Positions 1-7,331 of a stretch of DNA of 13,340 nt are shown piece by piece. The position numbers and the translations under genes were made by a program. The stretch's first letter is position 1. Each line of letters starts with the position of its first letter. Below the pieces are notes generated by a model. The model saw only the letters and a program-made list of their open reading frames with translations, was not told where the DNA came from and made no database searches. Location: assembly GCA_023260355.1 (NCBI GenBank), contig JALQVJ010000118.1, positions 1 through 13,340 on the forward strand, in the 5' to 3' direction. Source of the stretch: Burkholderiaceae bacterium. GTDB lineage: Bacteria > Pseudomonadota > Gammaproteobacteria > Burkholderiales > Burkholderiaceae_C.

Positions 1-626
1 ATGCGTTTTTTGAGTTTGTCAAAAGGCTGGTGATTGCCGAGAATGCAGCGATCAGGGCCAAGCGCGCGACCGTCAAGGAAGGCCTGCTTTCGCTCGAGGC
101 CGGCGAGCCACTCAGCGAAGCGTTGGCGCACAAGATCCAAGACTGGTTAGACGCATACCAAGTTGACGACCCCGTGTCGGAGGCCGCTTCGTTGAAGCGA
201 TTGCTCAAACGCATGGACGTGATCCCCCCCTCATTGGCGATGGCGCAGGCGGCCAACGAGTCCGCTTGGGGCACCTCGCGGTTTGCGCGAGAGGGCAACA
301 ATTTGTTTGGGCAATGGTGCTTTCGGCGCAATTGCGGTATTGCACCTGCGCAGCGTGCCGAGGGTGCGACGCATGAGGTGCGGGTTTTCAAGAAGCCCTA
401 CAACTCTGTTGTGGCCTACGTGCACAATCTGAACACCCATCGCAGGTACGCGCGCCTGCGCAATTTGCGTTTGGCCGTGCGGGAATCAGGCCAACCGCTG
501 AATGGCTTGCACTTGGTTGAAGGCTTGCTCGGCTATTCGCAAGAGGGCCCGAAATACGTGGAATGGATTCGGCAAATCATCACGACCAATGACCTCACCG
601 CCGCGGATCGCCAACTGGGCGACTGA
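1..626 (+). CDS. Bax-like glucosaminidase-domain protein, 5'-truncated by the window edge
   Basis: This is probably a peptidoglycan-active N-acetylglucosaminidase of the Bax/FlgJ-C type (glucosaminidase domain, PF01832), acting in the cell envelope. A GTG at 30 could start a 198-residue protein. However, the same frame is open back to base 3 and reads AFFEFVKRL just before VIAEN, which matches the usual Bax N-terminal 'AFF-(8-10 residues)-EN' segment. I therefore read the gene as entering from the left, with its real start and any signal peptide outside. The core is clear: IPPSLAMAQAANESAWGTSR, where the Glu of ANES is the expected catalytic acid, then NNLFGQWCF, a Cys pair around RRNCG, and the C-terminal GLLGYSQEG...YV block. 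The stop at 624-626 gives a normal family C-terminus. The downstream gene is convergent, so there is no operon link to the transport genes. Family assignment is firm; the 5' end is unknown. Confidence 0.9.
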   Translation, partial: AFFEFVKRLVIAENAAIRAKRATVKEGLLSLEAGEPLSEALAHKIQDWLDAYQVDDPVSEAASLKRLLKRMDVIPPSLAMAQAANESAWGTSRFAREGNNLFGQWCFRRNCGIAPAQRAEGATHEVRVFKKPYNSVVAYVHNLNTHRRYARLRNLRLAVRESGQPLNGLHLVEGLLGYSQEGPKYVEWIRQIITTNDLTAADRQLGD

Positions 627-658
627 TCACTGCGACGCGAGGTACATGGAACAAAGGG

Positions 659-698
659 CAGATGAGTGCCACGCATCTGAGCGGCGGGAGCAACCGCC
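659..698. terminator. Tandem inverted repeats between convergent genes (possible bidirectional terminator)
   Basis: Two dyads sit in the 92-bp gap between the Bax-like and DctM stop codons. The first, 659-679, is a near-perfect palindrome: arms CAGATG and CATCTG, one mismatched pair, then GTG and CAC around a central C. The second pairs GGCGG (683-687) with CCGCC (694-698) across a six-base loop. Neither is followed by a clear T-tract on either strand, so a termination role rests mainly on the convergent position. Confidence 0.35.
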
Positions 699-718
699 CA
701 GCATGCGGACATGACGGC

Positions 719-2014
719 TTAAGTGTCGATGAACGAAGGCAGTAGCAAGCTGATCTGCGGGAAGAAAATCAGCAAGCCAAGCGTCACGACCATGGCCAAA
801 ACCAGAGGCCAAACACCCCGGAAAATCGACCCCAACGAGACTTCGGGCAGCAGGCCATGGATCACGAACAGGTTCATGCCTACCGGTGGTGACACCAAGC
901 CAATCTGAACCACCATCACGATCAGCACGCCAAACCAGACTGGATCAAATCCCAAACTCGTGACGATGGGAAAGAAGAGCGGGATGGTCAGCAACACCAT
1001 CGTCAACTCTTCCATGACGGTGCCCATCAACACGTAGACTGCCATCATCGCAACCACGATCCAAATGGGAGTGAGACCCAAATCCATGATCCAGTCTTTG
1101 AGCATGAATGGCATGGGTGTGAAATTGATGAAGTTGGCAAATATGGTGGCCGCCATCAACAGCATGAACAGCATGGACGTGGTGCGCGCCGAGTCCACCA
1201 GGACGCTGTAGAGGTCGCGCAGGCTCAGACGCTTGCGAGCTACGGCAAACAAGAAGGCACCGGTAGCGCCAACACCCGCGCCCTCAGTGGCGGTGAACAC
1301 GCCGCCGTAAATGCCTCCCAGCACCAACAGCGCCAACAACAGCACGCCCCAGATGCCACGCAGCGCGGCCCAGCGCTCAGTCCAGCTGACTTTTTCGCCA
1401 GCAGGGGCGTGCTCCGGGTCAAGCCAAGTCATGATCGTGATCGCGACCATCAAGAGGGACGCAGATAGGAGGCCTGGCAAGACGCCTGCGGCAAACAAGT
1501 GCCCAATATTGGTCTCAGTCACGATGCCGTAAATTACCAAAATCGTCGACGGCGGAATCATGATGCCCAAAGTACCGCCAGTGGCGATCACAGCGGTCGA
1601 CATCGAGTCGCTGTAACCCAGCTTTTTCATCGACGGGTAGGCGACACGGCTCATGGTCGCAGCGGTGGCGATGGACGATCCGCAGATGGCACCAAAGCCA
1701 GCACATGCCAGCACAGTCGCGTGCGCCAGACCACCGCGCACATGACCAATCAACGTGTGTGCGGCATAGAACAGTTCTTGGGCCAGACCTGCGCGCGAGA
1801 CAAAATTACCCATCAAAACAAACAGCGGCACCACAGACAGCGTATAGGCAAACCCCGTCTCTTGAACGACCTGTTCCAAGCTGGCCCAGGCCGGTTCCCA
1901 GCCTCTCATCAAACCCAAGCCTACGGTGCCAGATATGGCCATCGCGAATGCCAAGGGCACACGCATGAGTGAAAGCGCAAAGACGCCAATGAATCCCAAA
2001 AGTGCTTCAATCAT
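719..2014 (-). CDS. dctM: TRAP transporter large permease, DctM family
   Basis: This is the large membrane subunit of a tripartite ATP-independent periplasmic (TRAP) transporter, the ion-driven channel for a carboxylate-type solute in the inner membrane. The 431-residue length is usual for the family. The protein is almost wholly hydrophobic, with roughly twelve segments. Family signatures are visible: PLFVLMGNFVSRAGLA, GGLAHATVLACAGFGAICGS, ATMSRVAYPSMKKLGY, GTLGIMIPPS, and QIGLVSPPVGMNLFVI near the C-terminus. It starts at ATG 2014, only six bases after the small-permease stop, and has just a weak GGA upstream, so translational coupling is likely. It is the last gene of the P-Q-M operon. 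The symbol marks the family only; the substrate is unknown and need not be a C4-dicarboxylate. Confidence 0.96.
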   Translation of the reverse strand: MIEALLGFIGVFALSLMRVPLAFAMAISGTVGLGLMRGWEPAWASLEQVVQETGFAYTLSVVPLFVLMGNFVSRAGLAQELFYAAHTLIGHVRGGLAHATVLACAGFGAICGSSIATAATMSRVAYPSMKKLGYSDSMSTAVIATGGTLGIMIPPSTILVIYGIVTETNIGHLFAAGVLPGLLSASLLMVAITIMTWLDPEHAPAGEKVSWTERWAALRGIWGVLLLALLVLGGIYGGVFTATEGAGVGATGAFLFAVARKRLSLRDLYSVLVDSARTTSMLFMLLMAATIFANFINFTPMPFMLKDWIMDLGLTPIWIVVAMMAVYVLMGTVMEELTMVLLTIPLFFPIVTSLGFDPVWFGVLIVMVVQIGLVSPPVGMNLFVIHGLLPEVSLGSIFRGVWPLVLAMVVTLGLLIFFPQISLLLPSFIDT

Positions 2015-2020
2015 GTCGCG

Positions 2021-2494
2021 TTATCCGTGTGCCGAGTTCGCGGGGGCTGGCGTGAATGCCAAGGCGATATGGATCGACCCTGCCAAAAACGAAAAAATGC
2101 CCATGAGATCAATGAATGGGTAGCGCGGGATGGCGAGCTGCGCGCTCACCTCGCCGGCCTCGGCAGTCTCTGTGCCGACGCCCCACATGAGCGCACCAAC
2201 CCAAAGCAAACAGCCGCCGCACGCCAATTGAACCAACACGCGTTGGATTTTCTTGAAGCCCTCGGACCAGACGCTGTCGAGCGAGCCAAAGACGACATGC
2301 TCTTCATTGAGACTCACCAATGGCAGCGTTGAAAAAATAACCACCACCATCAGCATCTCAGTCAGCTCAAGTGACCCTGTGATGGACTGGCTTAAAAACT
2401 TGCGGCCCCCGACGTCGAAAAACGTGAGCCACATGATGGCAAACAGTGATAGCCCACCGACGCCGCCACAAATGCGTTCAAGAAAAGTTCGCAT
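2021..2494 (-). CDS. dctQ: TRAP transporter small permease, DctQ family
   Basis: This is the small membrane subunit of the TRAP transporter, which pairs with the DctM-type channel. From ATG 2494 it has 157 residues and four hydrophobic segments. It carries the typical FFDVGGRKFL and GSLELTEMLM stretch after the first segment, and a polar loop (LNEEHVVFGSLDSVWSEGFKK) before the third. The frame is open further upstream, with ATGs at 2515 and 2578. I prefer 2494: MRTFLERICG is the usual N-terminus for this family, an AGG lies about seven bases upstream, and the longer versions read through the hairpin at 2524-2549 or its T-rich tail. It lies between the binding protein (103-base gap) and DctM (six-base gap). 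Confidence 0.92.
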   Translation of the reverse strand: MRTFLERICGGVGGLSLFAIMWLTFFDVGGRKFLSQSITGSLELTEMLMVVVIFSTLPLVSLNEEHVVFGSLDSVWSEGFKKIQRVLVQLACGGCLLWVGALMWGVGTETAEAGEVSAQLAIPRYPFIDLMGIFSFLAGSIHIALAFTPAPANSAHG

Positions 2495-2523
2495 ACACCT
2501 ATCGGCTTTCTGCATAAAACAAT

Positions 2524-2549
2524 GGCGGGAACCCCCGCGGGTTCCCGCC
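2524..2549 (-). terminator. Strong intercistronic hairpin with T-rich tail between TRAP binding-protein and permease genes
   Basis: Arms GGCGGGAACCC (2524-2534) and GGGTTCCCGCC (2539-2549) are perfectly complementary over 11 bp around a four-base loop. Read on the minus strand, the stem starts 48 bases past the binding-protein stop and is followed by ATTGTTTT. This resembles a leaky intrinsic terminator or an mRNA 3'-end stabiliser. It would give more periplasmic binding protein than membrane permease, an arrangement seen in many binding-protein-dependent transport operons. The structure is seen; the partial-termination role is inferred. Confidence 0.7.
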
Positions 2550-2597
2550 GTGACCTGCCATGCTAACGCACCGCACACAGACGGCGCGGCTGCGGGT

Positions 2598-3611
2598 TTA
2601 CTGCTTCGCGATTTCAGCGCGGAACTCGCGCAGAGCTTGGCCGGCGTTCTTCAGGCCAGCTGCCTCAGCTTGAGCCACCCAGTCGCGCTCGAGCTTGCCG
2701 ATGCGCACCGTGACGTCGCTGATCATGGCAGGGGATGCAGCAGTGATCTTCACGCCGTTTTTGCGCATGTTCTCCATCGACGTCGCGTCAGCTTTATCCC
2801 ACGCCTGGCCGAAGTGGCGAGCTGCGAATTCGCCTGACATGCTGTCAACCGCTTTGCGCTGGCTGTCGCTCAACTTGGCATAGGTGTCTGGGTTGATCAT
2901 GAATGCGAAGCTGGTGTTGTAGAGGCCACCGGGCAGGGTGGTCGCGTACTTGATCAGCTTGCCGATCTTGAAGGAGTCCGTCGATTCAGCGGGGAACAAA
3001 GTGCCGTCCATCACGCCTGTTGAGAGCAGCTCGTAGGAGGCAGGTGCTGGTTTCAGCGTCACATTCATGTCCAAGCGCTTGCTGATCTCATTGACCATGC
3101 CGCCGCCGATGCGGAACTTGAGGCCCTGCAGGTCGTCAACTTTGGCGATGTCTTTTTTGGTGTTCAAGATCATGCCGGGGCCGTGGGTGAAGTAGGCCAG
3201 AACCTTGACGCCCTGCTTGTCGTGCTCTGCATCAAACGCGGGGTAGCGCTGTGCAATGCGGTTGAACGCAACAGAGATGCTGGTGGCGCTGTCACCCAGG
3301 AAGGGCAACTCAGCCATTTGCGTGGCGACAAAGCGGCCAGGGGTGTAGCCGTGCACGGCAAATGAGATGTCAACCAGGCCTTTTTTCACACCATCAACCG
3401 TGCCGGGTGCGGGCATCGGGGCTTTGGGCAGGATGTTGCAACGCAAGTCACCGCTGGTTTTTTTGGCCAGCATGTCGCACCACTCGGCTTGAGCGACAGA
3501 GAGCAAGTGACCGGGTGGGACCCAGCTGGAGACCGTCAACACGGTGGCAGCCTGTGCAGTGGCAGACATTGCAAACGTGAATGCAATGGCGCTGAATTGC
3601 AACTTCTTCAT
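2598..3611 (-). CDS. dctP: TRAP transporter periplasmic substrate-binding protein, DctP family
   Basis: This periplasmic receptor (PF03480) captures the solute and hands it to the Q/M permease. The start at ATG 3611 gives 337 residues and has AAGGAAG eight bases or so upstream. The longer open frame to 3761 would place non-secretory sequence before the signal peptide. Residues 1-21 are a Sec signal (MKKLQ, then a hydrophobic core) with likely cleavage after ATAQA. The mature start VLTVSSWVPPGHLL is typical. LQGLKFRIGG (151-160) contains R157, which lines up with the Arg that clamps the substrate carboxylate in characterised DctP/SiaP proteins. YNTSFAFMINPDTYAKL and a helical C-terminus follow. 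A carboxylate ligand is therefore likely, but its identity is not readable. The promoter region is shared divergently with the aldolase gene at 3790. Confidence 0.95.
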   Translation of the reverse strand: MKKLQFSAIAFTFAMSATAQAATVLTVSSWVPPGHLLSVAQAEWCDMLAKKTSGDLRCNILPKAPMPAPGTVDGVKKGLVDISFAVHGYTPGRFVATQMAELPFLGDSATSISVAFNRIAQRYPAFDAEHDKQGVKVLAYFTHGPGMILNTKKDIAKVDDLQGLKFRIGGGMVNEISKRLDMNVTLKPAPASYELLSTGVMDGTLFPAESTDSFKIGKLIKYATTLPGGLYNTSFAFMINPDTYAKLSDSQRKAVDSMSGEFAARHFGQAWDKADATSMENMRKNGVKITAASPAMISDVTVRIGKLERDWVAQAEAAGLKNAGQALREFRAEIAKQ

Positions 3612-3789
3612 GGTTTCTTCCTTTGAGGTTAACGTGATGAACCAAATCCAAAAAATGGTTCTTTTATTTAAGCAAATATTTCGCCCGCCAATGGACAGGG
3701 AATACCCTAAAAACTCGCCGCTTCCCTTAAATCGGAGAAATTCAATTCGATAATTGAACAAAAATCAAAACCAACCCTATGGAGATCCT
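3612..3789. promoter_or_regulatory. AT-rich divergent promoter region between dctP-type and class II aldolase genes
   Basis: These 178 bases are clearly more AT-rich than the flanking genes and separate two divergent start codons. On the plus strand, TTAAAT (3727-3732), 16 bases and GATAAT (3749-3754) form a plausible sigma-70 promoter; transcripts would begin near 3761 and carry the GGAG at 3781-3784 before ATG 3790. On the minus strand only weak matches are seen, for example TTGGCG at 3691-3686 followed by an A/T-rich stretch at 3662-3671. No reading frame here looks coding. Confidence 0.55.
3741..3758. promoter_or_regulatory. Operator-like inverted repeat overlapping a candidate -10 box
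   Basis: TTCAATT (3741-3747) and AATTGAA (3752-3758) are perfect inverted arms around CGAT. The candidate -10 GATAAT (3749-3754) lies inside the dyad, so a bound protein could block the polymerase. The stretch ATTCGATAATTGAAC (3745-3759) matches, from memory, 12 of 15 positions of the PcaR (IclR-family) site GTTCGATAATCGCAC. A regulator of that family is a reasonable guess, but none is encoded in the window. Confidence 0.5.
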
Positions 3790-4551
3790 ATGTCAGTTGC
3801 ATCTATGCGTCCGAGCCGATTCACAGAGTCGGAGTGGCAAGCCCGAGTCAAGTTGGCCGCGGCCTACCGCATATTCGCCCACCTGGGTTGGGCGGAGCTG
3901 ATCTACAACCACATTTCCTTGCGCGTACCAGATGAGCCCGAACACTTTTTGATCAACCCCTTTGGATTGCACTACAGCGAGGTCACTGCCTCGAACTTGG
4001 TCAAAGTGAATGGGCGCGCCGAAATCGTTGGGCACTCGGATTGGGACATCAACCCGGCTGCCTTTGCTTTTCACGGTGCGATCCACGCGCAGGTATCCGA
4101 CGCGCATTGCGTCATGCATGTTCACACCACGCCGACATTGGCGGTGTGTTGCACCGAGGAGGGGCTGTCGTACACCAATTTTTACGCAGCCCAGCTGTGG
4201 AATCAGGTGGCTTATCACGACTTCGAGGGCATCACCGTGCACCAAGACGAAGGCGAGCGCATCCTCGCGAGTGCGCAAGGCAAGCGTGTGCTGCTGTTGC
4301 GCAACCATGGTCCCGTGGTCATGGGACCAACGCTTGCGCAGGCGTTCAACCTGATGTGGCTTGTGCAACGTGCGTGCGAGGTGCAGGTGGCCTCACAAGC
4401 CCTGGGTACCTTGCGACCGATTCCGGTACCCGTGCTGGAAAAGTGTGTGCGCGACTCGCTGAACTTCAACCCCAACACGGGGGCTGGTGAGGACTCCTTT
4501 GCTGCCATGCAGCGATTGATTGATCGGCACAACCCGGGTTACGACCTCTGA
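3790..4551 (+). CDS. Class II aldolase/adducin family protein (first of two paralogues)
   Basis: This is a metal-dependent lyase-type protein of the class II aldolase/adducin fold (PF00596), 253 residues, cytosolic. The start at ATG 3790 is chosen because GGAG lies six bases upstream; the TTG at 3754 in the same frame falls inside the inverted repeat. Expected active-site residues are present: E64 in HYSEVTASNL (position of the catalytic Glu of fuculose-phosphate aldolase), zinc ligands H110 and H112 in HVHTTPT, and H173 in LLRNHGP. The family includes sugar-phosphate aldolases and decarboxylases acting on 3-oxo acids or dihydroxyphthalate, so aldol cleavage or decarboxylation of a carboxylate is possible. 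It is transcribed divergently from the TRAP operon and resembles the protein at 9616-10389 (about 40% identity by eye). Substrate unknown. Confidence 0.92.
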   Translation: MSVASMRPSRFTESEWQARVKLAAAYRIFAHLGWAELIYNHISLRVPDEPEHFLINPFGLHYSEVTASNLVKVNGRAEIVGHSDWDINPAAFAFHGAIHAQVSDAHCVMHVHTTPTLAVCCTEEGLSYTNFYAAQLWNQVAYHDFEGITVHQDEGERILASAQGKRVLLLRNHGPVVMGPTLAQAFNLMWLVQRACEVQVASQALGTLRPIPVPVLEKCVRDSLNFNPNTGAGEDSFAAMQRLIDRHNPGYDL

Positions 4552-4567
4552 GATGCCGCTCGACCCG

Positions 4568-4595
4568 ACCCTTGGCAGTCGGTTGCCCTGAGGGT
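4568..4595. terminator. Possible hairpin terminator between convergent aldolase and MFS genes
   Basis: In the 111-bp convergent gap, ACCCT (4568-4572) pairs with AGGGT (4591-4595), and inside it GGCA (4574-4577) pairs with TGCC (4584-4587). The two stems are joined by a small asymmetric bulge. On the plus strand a TGTATTT lies about ten bases further on, so this could end the aldolase transcript. The hairpin is imperfect and the T-run is distant. Confidence 0.35.
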
Positions 4596-4662
4596 GCAGT
4601 GACTGTATTTCCACCCGCCGAACTGCCCGCTAGCAGCCTGGGTTGCATCACGGTGGCGGCGA

Positions 4663-5847
4663 TCAGTACTGCGGTGCGCTTGATCGATCCATGCGGTGTG
4701 AAGTCCACGTCGCGATGGCCGCCATGATCAAACAACAAACCATCACCAAGTAGTAGTTGCCGGTTGCATCGAAAGCCGCACCGGCCAACACGGGGCCCAA
4801 CAAATTGCCCAAGGCCGCGCCCGAGTAAAGCGTGCCGACGATGCTGGCCACCGAGCGTCCGCCGAAATAATCCATGCAAATCGCGGGCAACAGGGACACG
4901 ATGCTGCCATAGCTCAAGCCGAACCAAAGTGCAAACGCAAACATCCAGGCGTAGCCACTCGCGCCAGCCCAGATGAAATAAGAGCACCCCATCGAGAGTT
5001 GCATCAGCACCAGCGTCTTGGCGCGGCCGATGCGGTCTGCCACCCAGCCAATCGCAAAGCGCCCGACCAAACTGCCCACCCCAATCACACCGACCAAGCC
5101 GACTGCGCTGGCGTCGTCGATGCCCATGTCACGCGCAGCGGCGGACGCATGGGCAAATGGAATGAACATCACCGGAGAGGCTGTGATGGTGGCCAAATAG
5201 AACCAGCGGAATGTGGGCGTGCGCAAGGTTTCGCGCAGTGTCAAGCCCGGTGCCTCCTGTCCGCTTGCAGAGCGGCGAGCGGCTGGTGCCCGCTTGAGCA
5301 ATGAAGCGGCAGCGACACCCACCACCAGCACCCCGCCGGCCAGCCACTGCATGGCATCGCGCCAAGGCATCGCGGCGATTGCAAATGCGACCACCATTGG
5401 GACAACGAGCGTGCCCGCACCCACGCCAGCGCTGGCGATGCCCCCGGCCAGGCCACGCCGCGTGGTGAACCATGGCTGCACGCTGGCGATCGATGGGGTG
5501 TAAACCATGGCAATGCCCAAGCCCGCCAGCAAGCCGTAGCTGATGTAGATCGACACGAGTGATGTGGCCCAACTGGTGCCCAACAAGCCCAACGCGATCA
5601 GGCCCATGCCTGCGGAGCAGACGATGCGCGGCCCAAAGCGGTCAGCCAGCATGCCGCCCGCAGCACCCATTACAAAGTACACAAAACCCGACAGGCCAAA
5701 AATGAAAGACACATCAGCGCGCTGTGCGCTGAACTCCAGAGCGAACGATTCAAAGAAAGCCGCGAAGGAATAGGACACACCGAAAATCGTCGCGAGGCAT
5801 ACAAATGTTGCCCACACCACGATCCACGCGTCTATGGGTTCCTTCAT
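4663..5847 (-). CDS. MFS transporter of the OFA / monocarboxylate-porter type
   Basis: This is a 12-helix major facilitator superfamily carrier in the inner membrane. From ATG 5847 it has 394 residues and a textbook ribosome site, AAAGGAGG, on its strand; the frame continues to 5874 but without such a site. Motif A is visible as GGMLADRFGPR at about residues 64-74, with a weaker repeat GWVADRIGRAK in the second half. The sequences SYSFAAFFESFALEF, GLGIAMVYTPSIASVQPWF, RRGLAGGIASAGVGAGTL and ALWFGLSYGSIVSLLPAIC are typical of oxalate/formate antiporter and monocarboxylate-transporter relatives, so an organic anion is the likely cargo. It is divergent from the acyl-CoA dehydrogenase operon. It may provide a second uptake route or export a product of the substrate brought in by the TRAP system; direction and cargo are inferred. 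Confidence 0.93.
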   Translation of the reverse strand: MKEPIDAWIVVWATFVCLATIFGVSYSFAAFFESFALEFSAQRADVSFIFGLSGFVYFVMGAAGGMLADRFGPRIVCSAGMGLIALGLLGTSWATSLVSIYISYGLLAGLGIAMVYTPSIASVQPWFTTRRGLAGGIASAGVGAGTLVVPMVVAFAIAAMPWRDAMQWLAGGVLVVGVAAASLLKRAPAARRSASGQEAPGLTLRETLRTPTFRWFYLATITASPVMFIPFAHASAAARDMGIDDASAVGLVGVIGVGSLVGRFAIGWVADRIGRAKTLVLMQLSMGCSYFIWAGASGYAWMFAFALWFGLSYGSIVSLLPAICMDYFGGRSVASIVGTLYSGAALGNLLGPVLAGAAFDATGNYYLVMVCCLIMAAIATWTSHRMDRSSAPQY

Positions 5848-6093
5848 GTTGCCTCCTTTGTTCAATCGAATCATTCTGCCCGCCTTGGTGGCGCGTGGGT
5901 AGCGGTCAGCCTGTCGCGCGCGAGACGAGTGCCATGCGGCTTGGCCTGGTCCAGCTTGACCGAGTCAACGTGGCGTCACTGCGGGTTGCTTCTTGTGATT
6001 AGGATGTTTTCAACTGAAGCAACAGCCATTGCATTTGCCAAATCACGCACATCCGACTCACGCCATTTCTAAAGACCGCCATTTGGAGAAGCC
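5848..6093. promoter_or_regulatory. Divergent regulatory region between MFS gene and acyl-CoA dehydrogenase operon
   Basis: These 246 non-coding bases lie between two divergent start codons. The visible dyad is TTGACCGAGTCAA (5956-5968): five-base arms TTGAC/GTCAA with three between. It could serve as a -35-like box or an operator. TAGGAT (6000-6005) is a weak -10 candidate without a well-spaced -35. A ten-base palindrome, TCGCGCGCGA, lies at 5914-5923. Near the MFS gene, TTCAATCGAA (5861-5870) partly resembles the left arm of the inverted repeat at 3741. The Shine-Dalgarno for 6094 is GGAGAAGCC at 6085-6093. No gene is seen here. Confidence 0.5.
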
Positions 6094-7245
6094 ATGGAAC
6101 ACGTCTTGACCTACCCGCGCACGGTTTACCGTGATGACCACGAGATGCTGAGAGAGACGGTACGCCGATTCTTGGAGCGCGAGTGCGCGCCGCGCCAAGC
6201 GCAATGGGAGGCCGACGGTCGAGTCGATCGCGAGACCTGGCTCAAGGCCGGCCGAGAGGGCTTGCTGTGCACCACGATCGATAGCCAATGGGGTGGGTCA
6301 GATGGTGACTTTGGGCACGCGGCTGTGATCGTCGAGGAAATCGCGCGCAGCGGGCTGAACGGATTGGGATTTGGGTTGCACTCGGATGTTGTCGCGCCGT
6401 ACATCGCCCGCTTGGGCACCGAGGCACAAAAGGCCAAATGGTTGCCCGCCTGCGCAAAGGGCGAATTGATCCTGGCTATCGCCATGAGCGAGCCCGGCGC
6501 TGGCAGCGATCTCAAGTCGATTCGCACAACAGCCAAGCGCGAGGGTGAGCACTATGTCATCAACGGTGCCAAGACCTTTATATCCAACGGGCTCAATTGC
6601 GATCTCGTGATCGTGGTGTGCAAGACCGACCCCGACATGGGCGCCAAGGGCGTGTCGTTGATTGCAGTTGAGGCAGACCGAGTTGGATTTCGCAAGGGCC
6701 GCAAACTCGACAAGATGGGCCAAGAAGCGGCCGACACCGCCGAGTTGTTTTTCGAAGATGTGCGGGTGCCCGTGGACAACTTGTTGGGCGAAGAAAACAA
6801 AGGCTTTGCCTACTTGATGCAAGAGCTTGCGCAAGAGCGCCTGATCATTGCGCTGGGTGCGGCCACCAAGATGGAGTGCATGTTGGCCGAGACAGTGCGC
6901 TACACCAAAGAGCGGATTGTGTTTGGCAAACCCCTGTTTGATTTTCAAAACACGCGCTTCAAGCTGGCCGAGGTCAAGGCCCGGACCACGGCAGTGCGCA
7001 TGATGGTCGACCAGTATTTGAGCGAGCACCTCAAGCGCAAACTCACCGTAGAGGAGGCTGCGATTTGCAAGCTGTTCGTCACCGAGGAGTTGAGCAAAGC
7101 TTTGGATGACATGCTGCAACTTTACGGTGGCTACGGCTATATGAAAGAGTACCCCATCACCCGCGCGTTCATTGACACACGGGTGATGCGCATCTATGGC
7201 GGCACGAGCGAGGTGATGAAAGAACTGATTTCGCGCCAGCTCTGA
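6094..7245 (+). CDS. Acyl-CoA dehydrogenase, LCAD-like (catalytic Glu in the QERL position)
   Basis: This FAD enzyme introduces an alpha,beta double bond into an acyl-CoA and passes electrons to electron-transfer flavoprotein. The 383 residues have the usual three-part fold: N-terminal helices, a middle beta domain with LAIAMSEPGAGSDL (about 127-140) and YVINGAKTFISNG, then a C-terminal helical domain with YTKERIVFGKPL and YGGYGYMKEYPITRAFID. The classic catalytic Glu of the medium- and short-chain enzymes (Y-E-G-T) is Gly here: IYGGTSEVMKEL, G369. Instead E248 lies in LAQERLIIA, the position used by long-chain and isovaleryl-CoA dehydrogenases. So it should be active on a long, branched or bulky acyl-CoA. 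It starts at ATG 6094 after GGAGAAGCC and opens the operon. Exact substrate unknown. Confidence 0.94.
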   Translation: MEHVLTYPRTVYRDDHEMLRETVRRFLERECAPRQAQWEADGRVDRETWLKAGREGLLCTTIDSQWGGSDGDFGHAAVIVEEIARSGLNGLGFGLHSDVVAPYIARLGTEAQKAKWLPACAKGELILAIAMSEPGAGSDLKSIRTTAKREGEHYVINGAKTFISNGLNCDLVIVVCKTDPDMGAKGVSLIAVEADRVGFRKGRKLDKMGQEAADTAELFFEDVRVPVDNLLGEENKGFAYLMQELAQERLIIALGAATKMECMLAETVRYTKERIVFGKPLFDFQNTRFKLAEVKARTTAVRMMVDQYLSEHLKRKLTVEEAAICKLFVTEELSKALDDMLQLYGGYGYMKEYPITRAFIDTRVMRIYGGTSEVMKELISRQL

Positions 7246-7252
7246 TGAACTT

Positions 7253-7280
7253 GCGCGCGTGCCCTTGTTGGCGCGCGTGC
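7253..7280. repeat. Direct repeat of GCGCGCGTGC in the gap between the two acyl-CoA dehydrogenase genes
   Basis: GCGCGCGTGC occurs at 7253-7262 and again at 7271-7280, separated by eight bases. The self-complementary GCGCGC cores can also pair as a six-base stem, and GTGCGCTTTT follows. The element could act as a weak attenuator or processing site in the 86-bp gap. The alternating purine-pyrimidine runs are of a kind known to favour Z-DNA. Function unproven. Confidence 0.4.
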
Positions 7281-7331
7281 GCTTTTGCATGAGACCAATC
7301 CAAGGTCCCTGTTGATTGACGGAGAAAACAA

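Noticed and set aside
3612..3761. Extended N-terminus of the DctP-type protein to 3761, and TTG start of the aldolase at 3754
   Set aside because: Both extensions run into the AT-rich divergent promoter region. The internal starts at 3611 and 3790 have proper ribosome sites, and 3611 begins a clean signal peptide.
6298..7290. 330-residue minus-strand open frame opposite the first acyl-CoA dehydrogenase
   Set aside because: It has no recognisable domain and is rich in His and Cys from antisense reading. The plus strand carries an unmistakable enzyme with full motifs.
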